A stretch of 64,000 bases of DNA from Buttiauxella gaviniae ATCC 51604. Lineage in GTDB: Bacteria; Pseudomonadota; Gammaproteobacteria; Enterobacterales; Enterobacteriaceae. This document shows, in pieces, positions 51,354-62,021 of this stretch. The position numbers were made by a program, and so were the translations under genes. The notes under the pieces are model-generated. The model was not told the origin of the DNA and did not search any database. It saw only the letters and a program-made list of their open reading frames with translations. The stretch is taken from contig NZ_LXEP01000020.1 in the NCBI RefSeq assembly GCF_001654835.1, positions 62,001 through 126,000 on the forward strand, in the 5' to 3' direction. The stretch's first letter is position 1, and every line of letters starts with the position of its first letter.

Positions 51354-51374
51354 AACCCGGACTCCCGGCAAATG

Positions 51375-52859
51375 TTATTGCGCTGGCGGAATATCCGACA
51401 CATCCAGCTTAGGTTCATCCGCTATCGGAGGCGCCTTCGAAGGAACCATCACTTTATCCCACGTCGCTTGCAAATCCTTCATATTGAACTCAGGTTCACC
51501 TTTCGGTTGCAGCAGCACTAAGGCCATCTCTTGCGACAACTGCTGGCGCAAATCCTGGTTCAGCATGTTCAGCGTCAGACTGTTCAGGAAATCCTGACGC
51601 AGCTTCTGATACTGTTCCGGTGCGATATCAACCACCTGGTTTTGTAGTGAACGCATGCGCTGGCTAATCAACACGTCGGTGTCAGTTCGCGCATAAGTGG
51701 CAAACAATTTGGCAAGCTCCGCTTTTTTCTGTGCAATTAACGCATCAAACTCTTCCTGCGAAAGCCCTTTATCACGCACCTTAAGCAACTCTTTGCCCAC
51801 GGTCGCCAAATTAGCATTCAGTTTATCGTTAGGTGAATCAAGGTTGATGCCACATTGCGCACGCTGGTACAGCACACGGCAATCAAAGCTCAGGTTGAGG
51901 TCTGTCTGGTTCTGCTTGCTGAGGTTTTGCTGCACATGCCAGAACAAGGCCTCGCGAGCCAGATCAGCACGCCAGTAACGCAACAGCATGGAAGATTCAC
52001 GGATCGGCTGCCAGGCGTTGTCCCACATCAGTGAGAGCCTGTCCTGACGCACGCTATCGGTCATCAGACTTACTGGAGTGCCTTTAAGCGGAGAAAGGGT
52101 AGCAACCGGTGCTGGCGTTTCGCGCTTGCCGGTCAGGGTGCCAAAGGTTTTGTTGATTTGATCGGCAACGCTGCGGCTATCGACATTACCCACCACAATC
52201 AGCGTCATCGCATCCGGGGTATACCATTTCTGGTAGAACGCCTTCAGCTGTTCGTTATCCACCGGCTGCTTGAGATCTTCTGCCGGGTCATGGCCCAACA
52301 GTGAGGAACCTTGCATGCGATAGCGCCACCAGTTGTCTTTGGTGTTTATCGGCCAGGTAGCAACCATATCTTGAGTTTGCAGCGCGACATTCACCGTTTC
52401 AGGGGTAATTGCCATTTTGCCACTGCTGTCTGAAAGATAGGTTAGGGCTTCTTTGAGTAAATCATTGCGGTTATTTGGCAGGCTGAGATTAAACAGCGTG
52501 AAGTCATAAGAGACGATAACCGGGGGCAGCGGACGCGTTGGGTCCATACTTTGCTGCCATAGAGAACGAGCCTGTAACGGCTGCAAGCTGCCGCTTTGTG
52601 TCAGCGCCAGACGAGGTAAAAAGTGGCTATAGCCGCTCTGTTGGGTGGTTTCAGTCAATGAACCAGTATTAACCAACAGACGAATTTCAATACGATCGCT
52701 AGGACGCTGAGGTGTGGCCAGGACTTGCCATTGAAAACCGTTGGCAAGCGTCCCTTGCTGCCAGGCTGGGTCGGGCTGTAGTGCTTCTGCCTGCACATTA
52801 CTGCCGGCGGCGACCAACAGCAATCCGCCAGCTAAGAGTCGAATTTTGGTGCCCTGCAT
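51375..52859 (-). CDS. yhjJ: M16-family protein YhjJ lacking the zinc motif
   Basis: This 494-residue exported protein has a signal peptide of about 24 residues (ending SNVQA) and the M16 (pitrilysin-like) two-domain fold. The canonical HxxEH zinc motif is HFLPR here (residues 79-83), so the catalytic Glu and second His are missing, as in E. coli YhjJ. Protease activity is therefore not expected. The function is unknown. The frame begins at 52877, but MQGTKIRLLAGG at 52859 is the conserved start. It lies between kdgK and dctA as in E. coli. Confidence 0.93.
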   Translation of the reverse strand: MQGTKIRLLAGGLLLVAAGSNVQAEALQPDPAWQQGTLANGFQWQVLATPQRPSDRIEIRLLVNTGSLTETTQQSGYSHFLPRLALTQSGSLQPLQARSLWQQSMDPTRPLPPVIVSYDFTLFNLSLPNNRNDLLKEALTYLSDSSGKMAITPETVNVALQTQDMVATWPINTKDNWWRYRMQGSSLLGHDPAEDLKQPVDNEQLKAFYQKWYTPDAMTLIVVGNVDSRSVADQINKTFGTLTGKRETPAPVATLSPLKGTPVSLMTDSVRQDRLSLMWDNAWQPIRESSMLLRYWRADLAREALFWHVQQNLSKQNQTDLNLSFDCRVLYQRAQCGINLDSPNDKLNANLATVGKELLKVRDKGLSQEEFDALIAQKKAELAKLFATYARTDTDVLISQRMRSLQNQVVDIAPEQYQKLRQDFLNSLTLNMLNQDLRQQLSQEMALVLLQPKGEPEFNMKDLQATWDKVMVPSKAPPIADEPKLDVSDIPPAQ

Positions 52860-53074
52860 GTGAACCCCTGAAAACAATCCTGATTAAAAAGTGTAATGGC
52901 GACATAGCATTACGCAATAAAGCCACCATAAGTGGCATTTCATCACTCCGTTTGACCGCATCTTCACGGAAACGTCACTTTAAAATTGAAAAAAACGCCA
53001 AAGAAAATGGCTCAGGGGTCAATTATGCGCAGCAGCCCACAGCGAGGGCAAGTCGCTGCGGGCAATTGAGGGGG

Positions 53075-54511
<1,437 letters not shown>

Positions 54512-54528
54512 TCACAACAAATAATTTA

Positions 54529-56535
54529 CTATTGAGCGGTAGATAGATACTGCGCATCAAACTCTTTAAGTGTCATGGCTCTGGAGAACAGGTACCCCTG
54601 TGCAAGAGTCACGCCTTCGTTTAATAGCCAGTCACACTGAGCCTGGTTCTCAATCCCTTCAGCAACCAGTTTCAGCCCCAGGGTTTTCGCCATACCGATA
54701 ATCACGCCAGCCATCGCACTGTCTTCCGGCAAGCCATCGATAAAGCTCTTGTCGAGTTTCAGGGTATCTACCGGCAGCGCTTTCAAATGGTGCAAATGGC
54801 GCAGGCTGGCATAGCCCATCCCAAAGTCATCCAGTGCGATGCGCACTCCGGCTTTACGCAGAGGCCGCAAAATGCCGATCGCTTTTTTGGGATCGTCGAT
54901 ATGATGACTTTCCGTCACTTCCAGAGTCAACATGCCCGGCTGAATACGGTAACGCGTCAACAACTCTAACAGTGAAGAGCCCATTTCTTCGTGCAGCAAC
55001 TGGTGTGCAGAGACATTCACACATAACGACATCGTGATGCCCTGGCTCTGCCAACCCGCCAGGACGCGGCACGCTTCTTCAAGTACCCAGTTGCCGATGG
55101 TGAACATCAGACCACAATCTTCAATACGCTCAATCAAATCGTCAGGTAACGCCCAGCTGCCATCAGGCTGTTGCATACGCAGCAAAACCTCTGCGCTCAC
55201 AACTTCGCGGGTACGCATGTTGACCTGTGGTTGCAGCCATATCGCGAACTGCTGGTTCTCTAAAGCGTTCACTAAATCGTGTTCCTGAGTCAGATGGCGT
55301 TGAGCCAGTTCCATCTGTTCAGGGTCAAAGAATTGAATCTGATTTTTGCCATGGCGGCGGGCGGAAAATGCCGCCGATACTGCACGACGATACAATTGTT
55401 CTGCTGCCAAACCGCCGTGATACATCGCAATACCGATGCTGGCCGTAGGTTTAAGGGAGATCGATTGAATCGGTAATTTTTCGTTGAGCACCGTGAGTAT
55501 TTGCTTTGCCAGTGCCATCGCCTGCCAGGCGTCCTGAACACCATGCGCAATAATGCCGAAGTCGTTGCCACTAAGCTGTGCCAGAACCATATTCGGCGAG
55601 AGAACACTTTTAATTTTTTCGACCAGCGTCAGCAACAGCATTTCGCGCTGCTCTTCATTTAACACGCCCGCTGCATCCTGCAAGGTTTCGCTGGCAATCA
55701 CGATCAGTGTGCTGTTCTTCCCACTCGCCGTGAGTTGTTCAAGCAACGCCAGGAACAGGGCTTTATTTGGCAGTTCTGTGAGCGTGTTCCGGGTGCTCAC
55801 AGCGCTCATTTCTTCATGCAAGCGCAGCGACATTTGTTGATTGCGGTTATAGCTGCGCACCAGCATCCCAATCTCATCGTCATGATGAAGATGCGGCAGT
55901 TTGAGCTGATGACTCGCCGCATCTTGCGGACTCAAGCTGTCAAGCTCACGAGCGATTTTGCGGATCGGGTGCACAATTAAACGGTTAATCGACCAGCTGA
56001 TGGCAACCGAGAGAATCAGCGCCAGTAGCAAATATGTGGTCAGCAACGTGGAAATCGTACTGATGATGAATTTGTACATCCGCCAGGAATCCGCCTGCAG
56101 CACCAGATAGGCCAACGGCTGCGGGTTTGCCGGGCGCTCAAGTGAATACAGCGGTAACGAAATTTGCACCGGGAGCTCAAACAGGCGAGCAATCCACATT
56201 GGAATCGGGCGTTCCGGTGCAAAGCTCTGGCGTAACGCCTGGAACTGATTAGGTAAAACAACATCTGCCCGGCTGATAATCCCGGAGGGTTGTATTTGAT
56301 TAAGAATGAATTCAGCCTGAGGAATATCTGCTTTAAGGATTGCTGCAGACAGAGGAATACGCACCGAATGGGCGATTTTCTCCATCTGGCTTGCAGTGTC
56401 GTAGCGGCTTTGCTGCACAAAGTGGAAAAGCTGTACCACGATAAAAATGAAAATAAACAATATGGAAACGGCTGACACCATTGCCATTTGTTTAATCGTT
56501 AATGAACGACTGACTCGCAAACTTACTCTCCGCAA
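54529..56535 (-). CDS. pdeK: c-di-GMP phosphodiesterase PdeK / HmsP-like (degenerate GGDEF plus EAL)
   Basis: This 668-residue membrane enzyme has two N-terminal membrane helices (about 14-37 and 155-178) around a periplasmic sensor, a HAMP region near 180-235, a GGDEF domain with the signature degraded to SGNDF (so no cyclase activity), and an EAL domain near 405-665. The EAL catalytic residues are intact: Glu of AEVLLR, Asn of VNVSAHQL, Glu of LEVTES, DDFGMG, Lys of KLDKSF, Glu of VAEGIEN and Gln of AQGYLFSR. It is orthologous to E. coli YhjK and Yersinia HmsP, and lies next to the cellulose operon, whose activator it would degrade. Confidence 0.93.
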   Translation of the reverse strand: MRRVSLRVSRSLTIKQMAMVSAVSILFIFIFIVVQLFHFVQQSRYDTASQMEKIAHSVRIPLSAAILKADIPQAEFILNQIQPSGIISRADVVLPNQFQALRQSFAPERPIPMWIARLFELPVQISLPLYSLERPANPQPLAYLVLQADSWRMYKFIISTISTLLTTYLLLALILSVAISWSINRLIVHPIRKIARELDSLSPQDAASHQLKLPHLHHDDEIGMLVRSYNRNQQMSLRLHEEMSAVSTRNTLTELPNKALFLALLEQLTASGKNSTLIVIASETLQDAAGVLNEEQREMLLLTLVEKIKSVLSPNMVLAQLSGNDFGIIAHGVQDAWQAMALAKQILTVLNEKLPIQSISLKPTASIGIAMYHGGLAAEQLYRRAVSAAFSARRHGKNQIQFFDPEQMELAQRHLTQEHDLVNALENQQFAIWLQPQVNMRTREVVSAEVLLRMQQPDGSWALPDDLIERIEDCGLMFTIGNWVLEEACRVLAGWQSQGITMSLCVNVSAHQLLHEEMGSSLLELLTRYRIQPGMLTLEVTESHHIDDPKKAIGILRPLRKAGVRIALDDFGMGYASLRHLHHLKALPVDTLKLDKSFIDGLPEDSAMAGVIIGMAKTLGLKLVAEGIENQAQCDWLLNEGVTLAQGYLFSRAMTLKEFDAQYLSTAQ

Positions 56536-56638
56536 TTACCGTGCCGTATAGGGCATATTCTTAAGCAGGCTGAGTATACTGCATTGTAGCGATGTTTAGG
56601 TGTTGAGGCTGGCTTATCAGGGAAATCTTCAGGATGTT

Positions 56639-56672
56639 CCCTCTCCTGATGGAGAGGGTTAGGGTGAGGGGG
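56639..56672. repeat. Short palindromic intergenic repeat
   Basis: CCCTCTCC-tgat-GGAGAGGG (56639-56658) is a perfect 8-bp stem followed by TTAGGGTGAGGGGG. The pattern CCCTCTCC...GGAGAGGGTTAGGGTGAGGG recurs across many proteobacterial intergenic regions. It lies 18 bases after the bcsZ stop and probably acts as the end of the cellulose transcript. Confidence 0.75.
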
Positions 56673-56689
56673 CTGCGCACTATCAAAAA

Positions 56690-57685
56690 TCACCTCACCG
56701 ACAAAGCCACCAGCATCTTCAAACTCGCAGAATAATAATCGTCCTGAGCCATAATTTGCGGCTGCTCAACACTTGCCGACTGGAGCACTAAATCGCGTAC
56801 CGCCAACAATCCACCGTTCATCATATATGGCGCGGGATCGCCGGTTGTCACATTCACCCAGGCAGGAGTTTTGTCGCGTGCAAAGCGTCCCCACCAGTTT
56901 TTGTAAACCTGAAGCTCCGGGCTGCTATGGTTAAACCATGATACGTACAGCGGAACGCGGATCGCATCGTAACTAAAACGGGCAGGCCACTCTTTTGCCG
57001 GAACAGTACGGCCATCGGAATAGAGTGAAACCCAGTCCGAAGGGAGTTGTGGATCACCAAAGTGCATTTTCCCCAACAACTTCTGCCCGTCGCTAATCAA
57101 ATCCTTCCACACCATTAAATGGCTGCGGTTAGCAAAATCCTGCCAGGCCGGAAGAATAAAATAGGAAGGGTTAAGGTTCACATAACTATTGAGATTAAAG
57201 CCTTTGGCTCCGGGCAGCATCACCTGGTAACCCGCAAAACGGACCACGTTATGTGCAACCAGTGCCTTGGTAATCGCATCTGATTCGTTGAGATAACCCT
57301 GGTTTTGCCACTTTGTTCCCGCCTTAAGCAACGCCCATGCGATAAAAGTATCGCCATCGGTGGCGTTATTTTTATCGGTGATCGGCTGTGCCTCGATCGG
57401 GTTGTATCTCCAGTAAAACAGACCGTTTTCGGGATTTTTCAGGGTTTTTCGCGTCCAGTCCCACATTTTATCGAAACTGGCTTGATCATCGTTGACCACC
57501 GCCATCATCATGGCAAAGCCCTGACCTTCGGTGTGGCTAACGTTTTTATTGCCGGTGTCGACGATGCGACCATCAGGCATTAAAAACCGTGATTTATAGC
57601 TATCCCATGCATTATCAGCCAGCGCTTGCTGACTAAAAATCAAGGCAAACACTGCCACTATCAGCGTCTTGCATCGCTGCCACAT
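56690..57685 (-). CDS. bcsZ: Cellulose synthase-associated endo-1,4-beta-glucanase BcsZ (GH8)
   Basis: This 331-residue exported glycoside hydrolase of family 8 has a signal peptide of about 23 residues (SQQALA, then DNAWDSY). The general acid lies in HTEGQGFAMM (Glu53), the substrate Asp region is ATDGDTFIAWALL (Asp110/112), and the conserved FSYDAIRVPLYVSW follows. It trims cellulose in the periplasm and is needed for normal secretion. In E. coli bcsZ lies between bcsB and bcsC, but here it is the last gene, 10 bases after bcsD, an order typical of type I operons. Shorter than E. coli BcsZ (368). Confidence 0.94.
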   Translation of the reverse strand: MWQRCKTLIVAVFALIFSQQALADNAWDSYKSRFLMPDGRIVDTGNKNVSHTEGQGFAMMMAVVNDDQASFDKMWDWTRKTLKNPENGLFYWRYNPIEAQPITDKNNATDGDTFIAWALLKAGTKWQNQGYLNESDAITKALVAHNVVRFAGYQVMLPGAKGFNLNSYVNLNPSYFILPAWQDFANRSHLMVWKDLISDGQKLLGKMHFGDPQLPSDWVSLYSDGRTVPAKEWPARFSYDAIRVPLYVSWFNHSSPELQVYKNWWGRFARDKTPAWVNVTTGDPAPYMMNGGLLAVRDLVLQSASVEQPQIMAQDDYYSASLKMLVALSVR

Positions 57686-57694
57686 CGAAGCACC

Positions 57695-58162
57695 TCATCG
57701 ACTGTTTTGATATCGAAAGTGTACCACTGTTGCAGACGGTGAAGATTCACGCCACAGCGACACATGCGGTTTTCCGCCCTGATCGCGTAACCAGCGGGCG
57801 TATACTCCTTCCAGAACCGCGCTAAACGCGCTATTCCAGGAAGCCTGTTGCGCTTCATCCGCAGGAACAGGTAAAGCCATGTGGCGGATCAACATCGCCG
57901 TTTCGCTGGCTTCGATATCAATATAGCCCCAGTTGAAACGTGCGAGCTGAACATTTATCTGCGTTTCGAGCTCACCCACAGTTCGCGCTAATGCTAACGG
58001 GTGACGCCCGGCCAACGTATCACCCATTTGTATCAGAAACTGGCGGCTTTCCGCTTCGCCTGCATTCGCCACCATGCTGTCTATCATGATGTGGAGCAGA
58101 GAAAACCAACCCGGTTGCGTCTGCTGATTTTGAAAATACTGCAAAAGCTGCGCGTCATTCAT
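57695..58162 (-). CDS. bcsD: Cellulose synthase subunit BcsD
   Basis: This 155-residue protein matches BcsD (AxCesD), the periplasmic octameric ring subunit that organises glucan chains in type I cellulose systems. Key features are LLQYFQNQQTQPGWFSLLHIMIDSM at the start, WGYIDIEASETAMLIRHMALP, and W-rich C-terminal text (YARWLRDQGG). No signal peptide is visible, as in known BcsD. It starts 3 bases after the bcsC stop. E. coli and Salmonella lack bcsD, so this marks a different cellulose architecture. Confidence 0.93.
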   Translation of the reverse strand: MNDAQLLQYFQNQQTQPGWFSLLHIMIDSMVANAGEAESRQFLIQMGDTLAGRHPLALARTVGELETQINVQLARFNWGYIDIEASETAMLIRHMALPVPADEAQQASWNSAFSAVLEGVYARWLRDQGGKPHVSLWRESSPSATVVHFRYQNSR

Positions 58163-58164
58163 GA

Positions 58165-61100
58165 TTAATTATTCCCCAGCAGGTAACGGAAGTAGAGTTG
58201 CGCGGTACTTTCGTTGTAATCACCAAAGGTGTCATAGCCGACCTGACCACCAATCGTCATATCTTTATTAACTTTGTAGTCGGCTGCGGCACGCAAGTTA
58301 TAGCCCATACCGCTTTCGCTACTACCGCTGTACCACGCCTCTTTGGCAAAACCTCTGGAGACGTAATCTTCCAGTTGTGATTGCATGGCTGCGTCAGTCG
58401 GGAAATACGGGCTTTCGTCCTGGCTGTACGACTGATAACCCAGCGACGCGCCAACAGACATATTCCAGTTATCAAACTTCTGCGTGTAATCCACCGGGAA
58501 GGAGACGCTGATATAGTCCTGCGGGCTAAAGTAGCCGCCTTGCCCATAACTGAAGTAGCTGAGGTTTTTCGAGAAGTCCATGTAAGTCATACTGATACCG
58601 GTTTTCAGCTCGCGGTCATCAGCACGATATGGACGAATATAAACACCCGCATTTCCGGTGAAGTTGTCGTTACTCGGTACGTTTTCACCGATGTAGTTAT
58701 ACAGCCCGACACCTGCGTAGAAACCGGCATCACCATCGTCGTAGCTCAACTGCGCGCTACCGCCGTTCTTGGTGACCTGGCCCCATTTTTTGCCGCTGTA
58801 TTTATCTTCCACGCCGACATAAGAGAGCAGGCTGTCGACTACCGCACGGCGCTCGCCGGTCAAAATCAATTTCAGGTAGTCAGTCAGTTGTGGTGACCAC
58901 TGCACGCCACCAACAACAGTATTCAAATCCTGACCTAACGGTGTTGAGCCGACATCAAGTTTGTACTGCTCACCCGTTAACGCCATGGCGACCTCTACCC
59001 CCGCAGTGCTTTGCGAGCCTTGTGAAGGCACCTTGATCTTGTCGATATTTGGCAGTTCAGGCGGTGTAGTGGTTGAGGAGTCATACAAATCCTTGGCAAC
59101 TTCCCCTTGAATTAATGCTCCCGTACCAAAACGACGGCTGGATTCCTCTGACGAGCTACCGGCATTCAGACTAATTGGCGTAACGTTAAGATCTAAACGC
59201 GAATCGCCAAATGGCACCGTTGACCACTGTAGCGGTGCCTTTATCTCGGTGAGTTTGCTCAGGCCACTTTCACCATCGCGACCACGTACAGATACCGCAC
59301 CTCGTGCCCATGTGGCCGTTTTGTCGGTTAACTGCTCCATCATGTTATCCACCTGGCGCAACGTGCCTGCCTGAGCCGTTTCTACTGGCAGATCGGTACG
59401 CGTCGTGCCCGGATATGCAGTTTGCGGATTACGTGCCAGTTGAGCGACTTGCCACGGCATCGCTTCGCCGTACAGTGAATTGGACGCCGTTTGCGGGGCG
59501 ACAGTAGTTTTCGGGGTAAACGGGTTATCCGCCAACGCCAGGCCACCCAATGTCGGAGCAGTGCCATCACCCACACCTTGAAGGCCAAGCAGTTTTCCAC
59601 GCGCAGTGCGCAAATAGCTCATCGCCTGTTGGTGGTTGCCATCAGCTTCCGCCACACGCGCCAGCAACAGCAAGCGATCCGGTGTTTCATCGTTACGCAA
59701 ACCCGCGGCTAGCTGCTTCGCTTTATCCACATCCTTGCTCGCGAGTGCGACATCGATAGCACCCGCGCGCGCATCTTGCTCAGGCGTGTCACGGGTCATC
59801 AGATAGTCGTAAACCACGCCAGCTTCTTTGTTCATTTTGCCGGACTGATACAAACGAGCCATCGCAAACATCAGGTCGGTATTTTGCGGGTCGCTCTGCA
59901 TGGCGCGTATCAGTTTGTCGTACGCTGCCGCATAATTGCCTTGAGTCCGAAGCTGGTCAGCTTCGTTGATCACGTAGCCATTGCGAACGCTGGCAAGCTG
60001 AGTTGGCGTGCTGCGCGACTGCAATTCTGGATTAGCAAGAAACGCCTGCGCTTCACGCCCAAGCCCTGCCTGATTAAGTACGGCAATCTGGTCGCCATAG
60101 TCGCCCGCGTTGCCCTGCACACCACGACTCATATTGCCGCGCACAATCGCCACGGCAGTACTGACATCACCAGCTTGCGCCAACATTTTTGCCAGTTTGC
60201 CAGCGTCTGCCGGGCTTTGCGGTGGGCGTGTCGCCAGTGCTTTTAAGGTATTAGCCGCAGCAACGGTATCACCCTGCGCCAGATAACGTTCCGCAACTGA
60301 CATTTGCAGGTTGTAGTTCACACGCGCCGCAAGTGTGCGCATATCGCTGGTCTGGCTGGAAGCCGGTATGCGCGACAGCAAAGTCTGCGATTGCTGCCAG
60401 GCGTTGTTTTCGCTAGCAAACAAAGCGCCTGCATAGAGCTCAGTATTGGAAGCATTCGGCCGGAAAGATGGCGCCATCACGTTGCTGGCTTCCGCACTGT
60501 TGCCTTGTTTTTGTAGCTGGCGAGCTAAATCAAGACGCAACCATGGATCTGACGGATAGCGTGCAACACCTTGCTGCAAAATGGCGATGGCACGTTGTGG
60601 ATCGCCATTTGCTGCCGCCTGTTGTGCCTGGCGGCGCACTGGGTCAGTTGGGTTGCCACCGGAAACTCGCGGCTGCAACTTCGCTTGTAAGCTTGCAGGC
60701 AAGGTTTGCAACATAGCCTGCGCTTCGGCGGTTTTATTCTGCTCACGCAGCACGTAGTAGAGGTTTTCACGGGCTGAGCCATTATTTGGCTGCTCGCTCA
60801 AAATACCGCGCAATGTCTGCTCTGCGGCGGCGTAATCTTTATTGTGGCGCTGAACATCGGCGCGGAATAATTTCGCCGCGGCACCACGCTCACCACTTTG
60901 CTGCGCCAGAGGCGCACTGAGTGCCAGCGCCTGGCTGACATTGCCCTGTTTAAATGCTGCCTGAGCGCTCGCCAGTTGCCCGTAAAATGCGGCGTCATCA
61001 GCTTGCTGTTTGCGTTCATCTGACTGGTCGCCGCCGAGGCTTGCCGCACGGTTTAAGTATTCCGATGCAGCAGTGTAATCACCTTTGCGCTGGGCGATGT

Positions 61101-62019
61101 AACCCATACCTGCCAGCGCATCGGCATCTTGCGGGTTGGTTTGCAGCACTTGTTCAAACTGGCTTTTTGCCGCATCAGTATTGCCGCTATTGAGTGCGGT
61201 AAAACCTTCACCTTTCGCTGTACCACCAATACTTTTACGGTAATGGTCTTGTACCGCCATGTCTTTTGGATGGCGTTGCAGGAAGGTTTGATAATAGGTT
61301 TCGTCACTCGCCGTTGGGCCAAGCCACAACAATGCCTGACGCAGCGATTTATCAGCGTCTGAGCTGCCGCTCGCCATATTCTGCAGCAGATCTATCCCTT
61401 CACGTCGCGTACCTTCCTGATAGGTCAGCACTTTACCCAGCGCAATCTTCCCGCCGTTATCCTGCGGGTTTTGCGCGACAAACTGGCGCAAACCCGCCAC
61501 AGCTTGCGGATACAGTGATTTATCACCCGCCATCGTCAGATAATATTCTGGTGCGAGGCTTGGCGGTGGCTGATCGCCGTTAAACAAGCTGCGCCAGGTG
61601 GCAAGTGCGGCGGGAATGTTGCCGCTTCGCGCCTGCTGACGCGCCAAATCCAGCTGCCCGCGCGGGATTTGCTGAATTTGTTTCGCATTATCGAGTGCCT
61701 GCAAATTGTTATCTTGTGGCGATACAGCCGCAAGGCGTTCGCGCCATTGGGCAGCACCTTTGATATCCCCAGCCTGCTGTGCCCACAACGCCATCAGGTA
61801 CATCGCCTGTGTGTTATTGGCATCAACCATCAGCACTTTTTGCAGCGCTTCTTTTGCCAGCTCGTCATGCGACTTTTCATGCCAGTAATTAGCCTGGTCA
61901 AACAGCGCTTTTAATGCCGGATTGTTTTCCGCAGCCTGGGCGCCGAACGTCAGGCCGCCAAAGAAGCACAGAGTTAACAAGCGACGGGCGGTTTTGTTTT
62001 TATGATTCATGAGCACCAC
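58165..62019 (-). CDS. bcsC: Cellulose synthase outer-membrane subunit BcsC
   Basis: This 1284-residue protein has a signal peptide of about 29 residues (FGAQAA), then a long stretch of tetratricopeptide repeats (about 35-830; for example DADALAGMGYIAQRKGDYTAASEYLNRA), a linker, and a C-terminal outer-membrane beta-barrel (about 930-1284) ending LYFRYLLGNN. BcsC forms the exit pore for cellulose, with the TPR arm in the periplasm. It is longer than E. coli BcsC (about 1157), owing to more TPR units. It lies 2 bases after bcsB and is followed directly by bcsD. Confidence 0.95.
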   Translation of the reverse strand: MVLMNHKNKTARRLLTLCFFGGLTFGAQAAENNPALKALFDQANYWHEKSHDELAKEALQKVLMVDANNTQAMYLMALWAQQAGDIKGAAQWRERLAAVSPQDNNLQALDNAKQIQQIPRGQLDLARQQARSGNIPAALATWRSLFNGDQPPPSLAPEYYLTMAGDKSLYPQAVAGLRQFVAQNPQDNGGKIALGKVLTYQEGTRREGIDLLQNMASGSSDADKSLRQALLWLGPTASDETYYQTFLQRHPKDMAVQDHYRKSIGGTAKGEGFTALNSGNTDAAKSQFEQVLQTNPQDADALAGMGYIAQRKGDYTAASEYLNRAASLGGDQSDERKQQADDAAFYGQLASAQAAFKQGNVSQALALSAPLAQQSGERGAAAKLFRADVQRHNKDYAAAEQTLRGILSEQPNNGSARENLYYVLREQNKTAEAQAMLQTLPASLQAKLQPRVSGGNPTDPVRRQAQQAAANGDPQRAIAILQQGVARYPSDPWLRLDLARQLQKQGNSAEASNVMAPSFRPNASNTELYAGALFASENNAWQQSQTLLSRIPASSQTSDMRTLAARVNYNLQMSVAERYLAQGDTVAAANTLKALATRPPQSPADAGKLAKMLAQAGDVSTAVAIVRGNMSRGVQGNAGDYGDQIAVLNQAGLGREAQAFLANPELQSRSTPTQLASVRNGYVINEADQLRTQGNYAAAYDKLIRAMQSDPQNTDLMFAMARLYQSGKMNKEAGVVYDYLMTRDTPEQDARAGAIDVALASKDVDKAKQLAAGLRNDETPDRLLLLARVAEADGNHQQAMSYLRTARGKLLGLQGVGDGTAPTLGGLALADNPFTPKTTVAPQTASNSLYGEAMPWQVAQLARNPQTAYPGTTRTDLPVETAQAGTLRQVDNMMEQLTDKTATWARGAVSVRGRDGESGLSKLTEIKAPLQWSTVPFGDSRLDLNVTPISLNAGSSSEESSRRFGTGALIQGEVAKDLYDSSTTTPPELPNIDKIKVPSQGSQSTAGVEVAMALTGEQYKLDVGSTPLGQDLNTVVGGVQWSPQLTDYLKLILTGERRAVVDSLLSYVGVEDKYSGKKWGQVTKNGGSAQLSYDDGDAGFYAGVGLYNYIGENVPSNDNFTGNAGVYIRPYRADDRELKTGISMTYMDFSKNLSYFSYGQGGYFSPQDYISVSFPVDYTQKFDNWNMSVGASLGYQSYSQDESPYFPTDAAMQSQLEDYVSRGFAKEAWYSGSSESGMGYNLRAAADYKVNKDMTIGGQVGYDTFGDYNESTAQLYFRYLLGNN

Positions 62020-62021
62020 CT

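Noticed and set aside
53034-53066. CCCGCAGCGA/TCGCTGTGGG inverted repeat after dctA as an intrinsic terminator
   Set aside because: The stem has mismatches, lies about 10 bases from the dctA stop, and no T-tract follows in the direction of dctA, so it is not strong enough to list as a feature.
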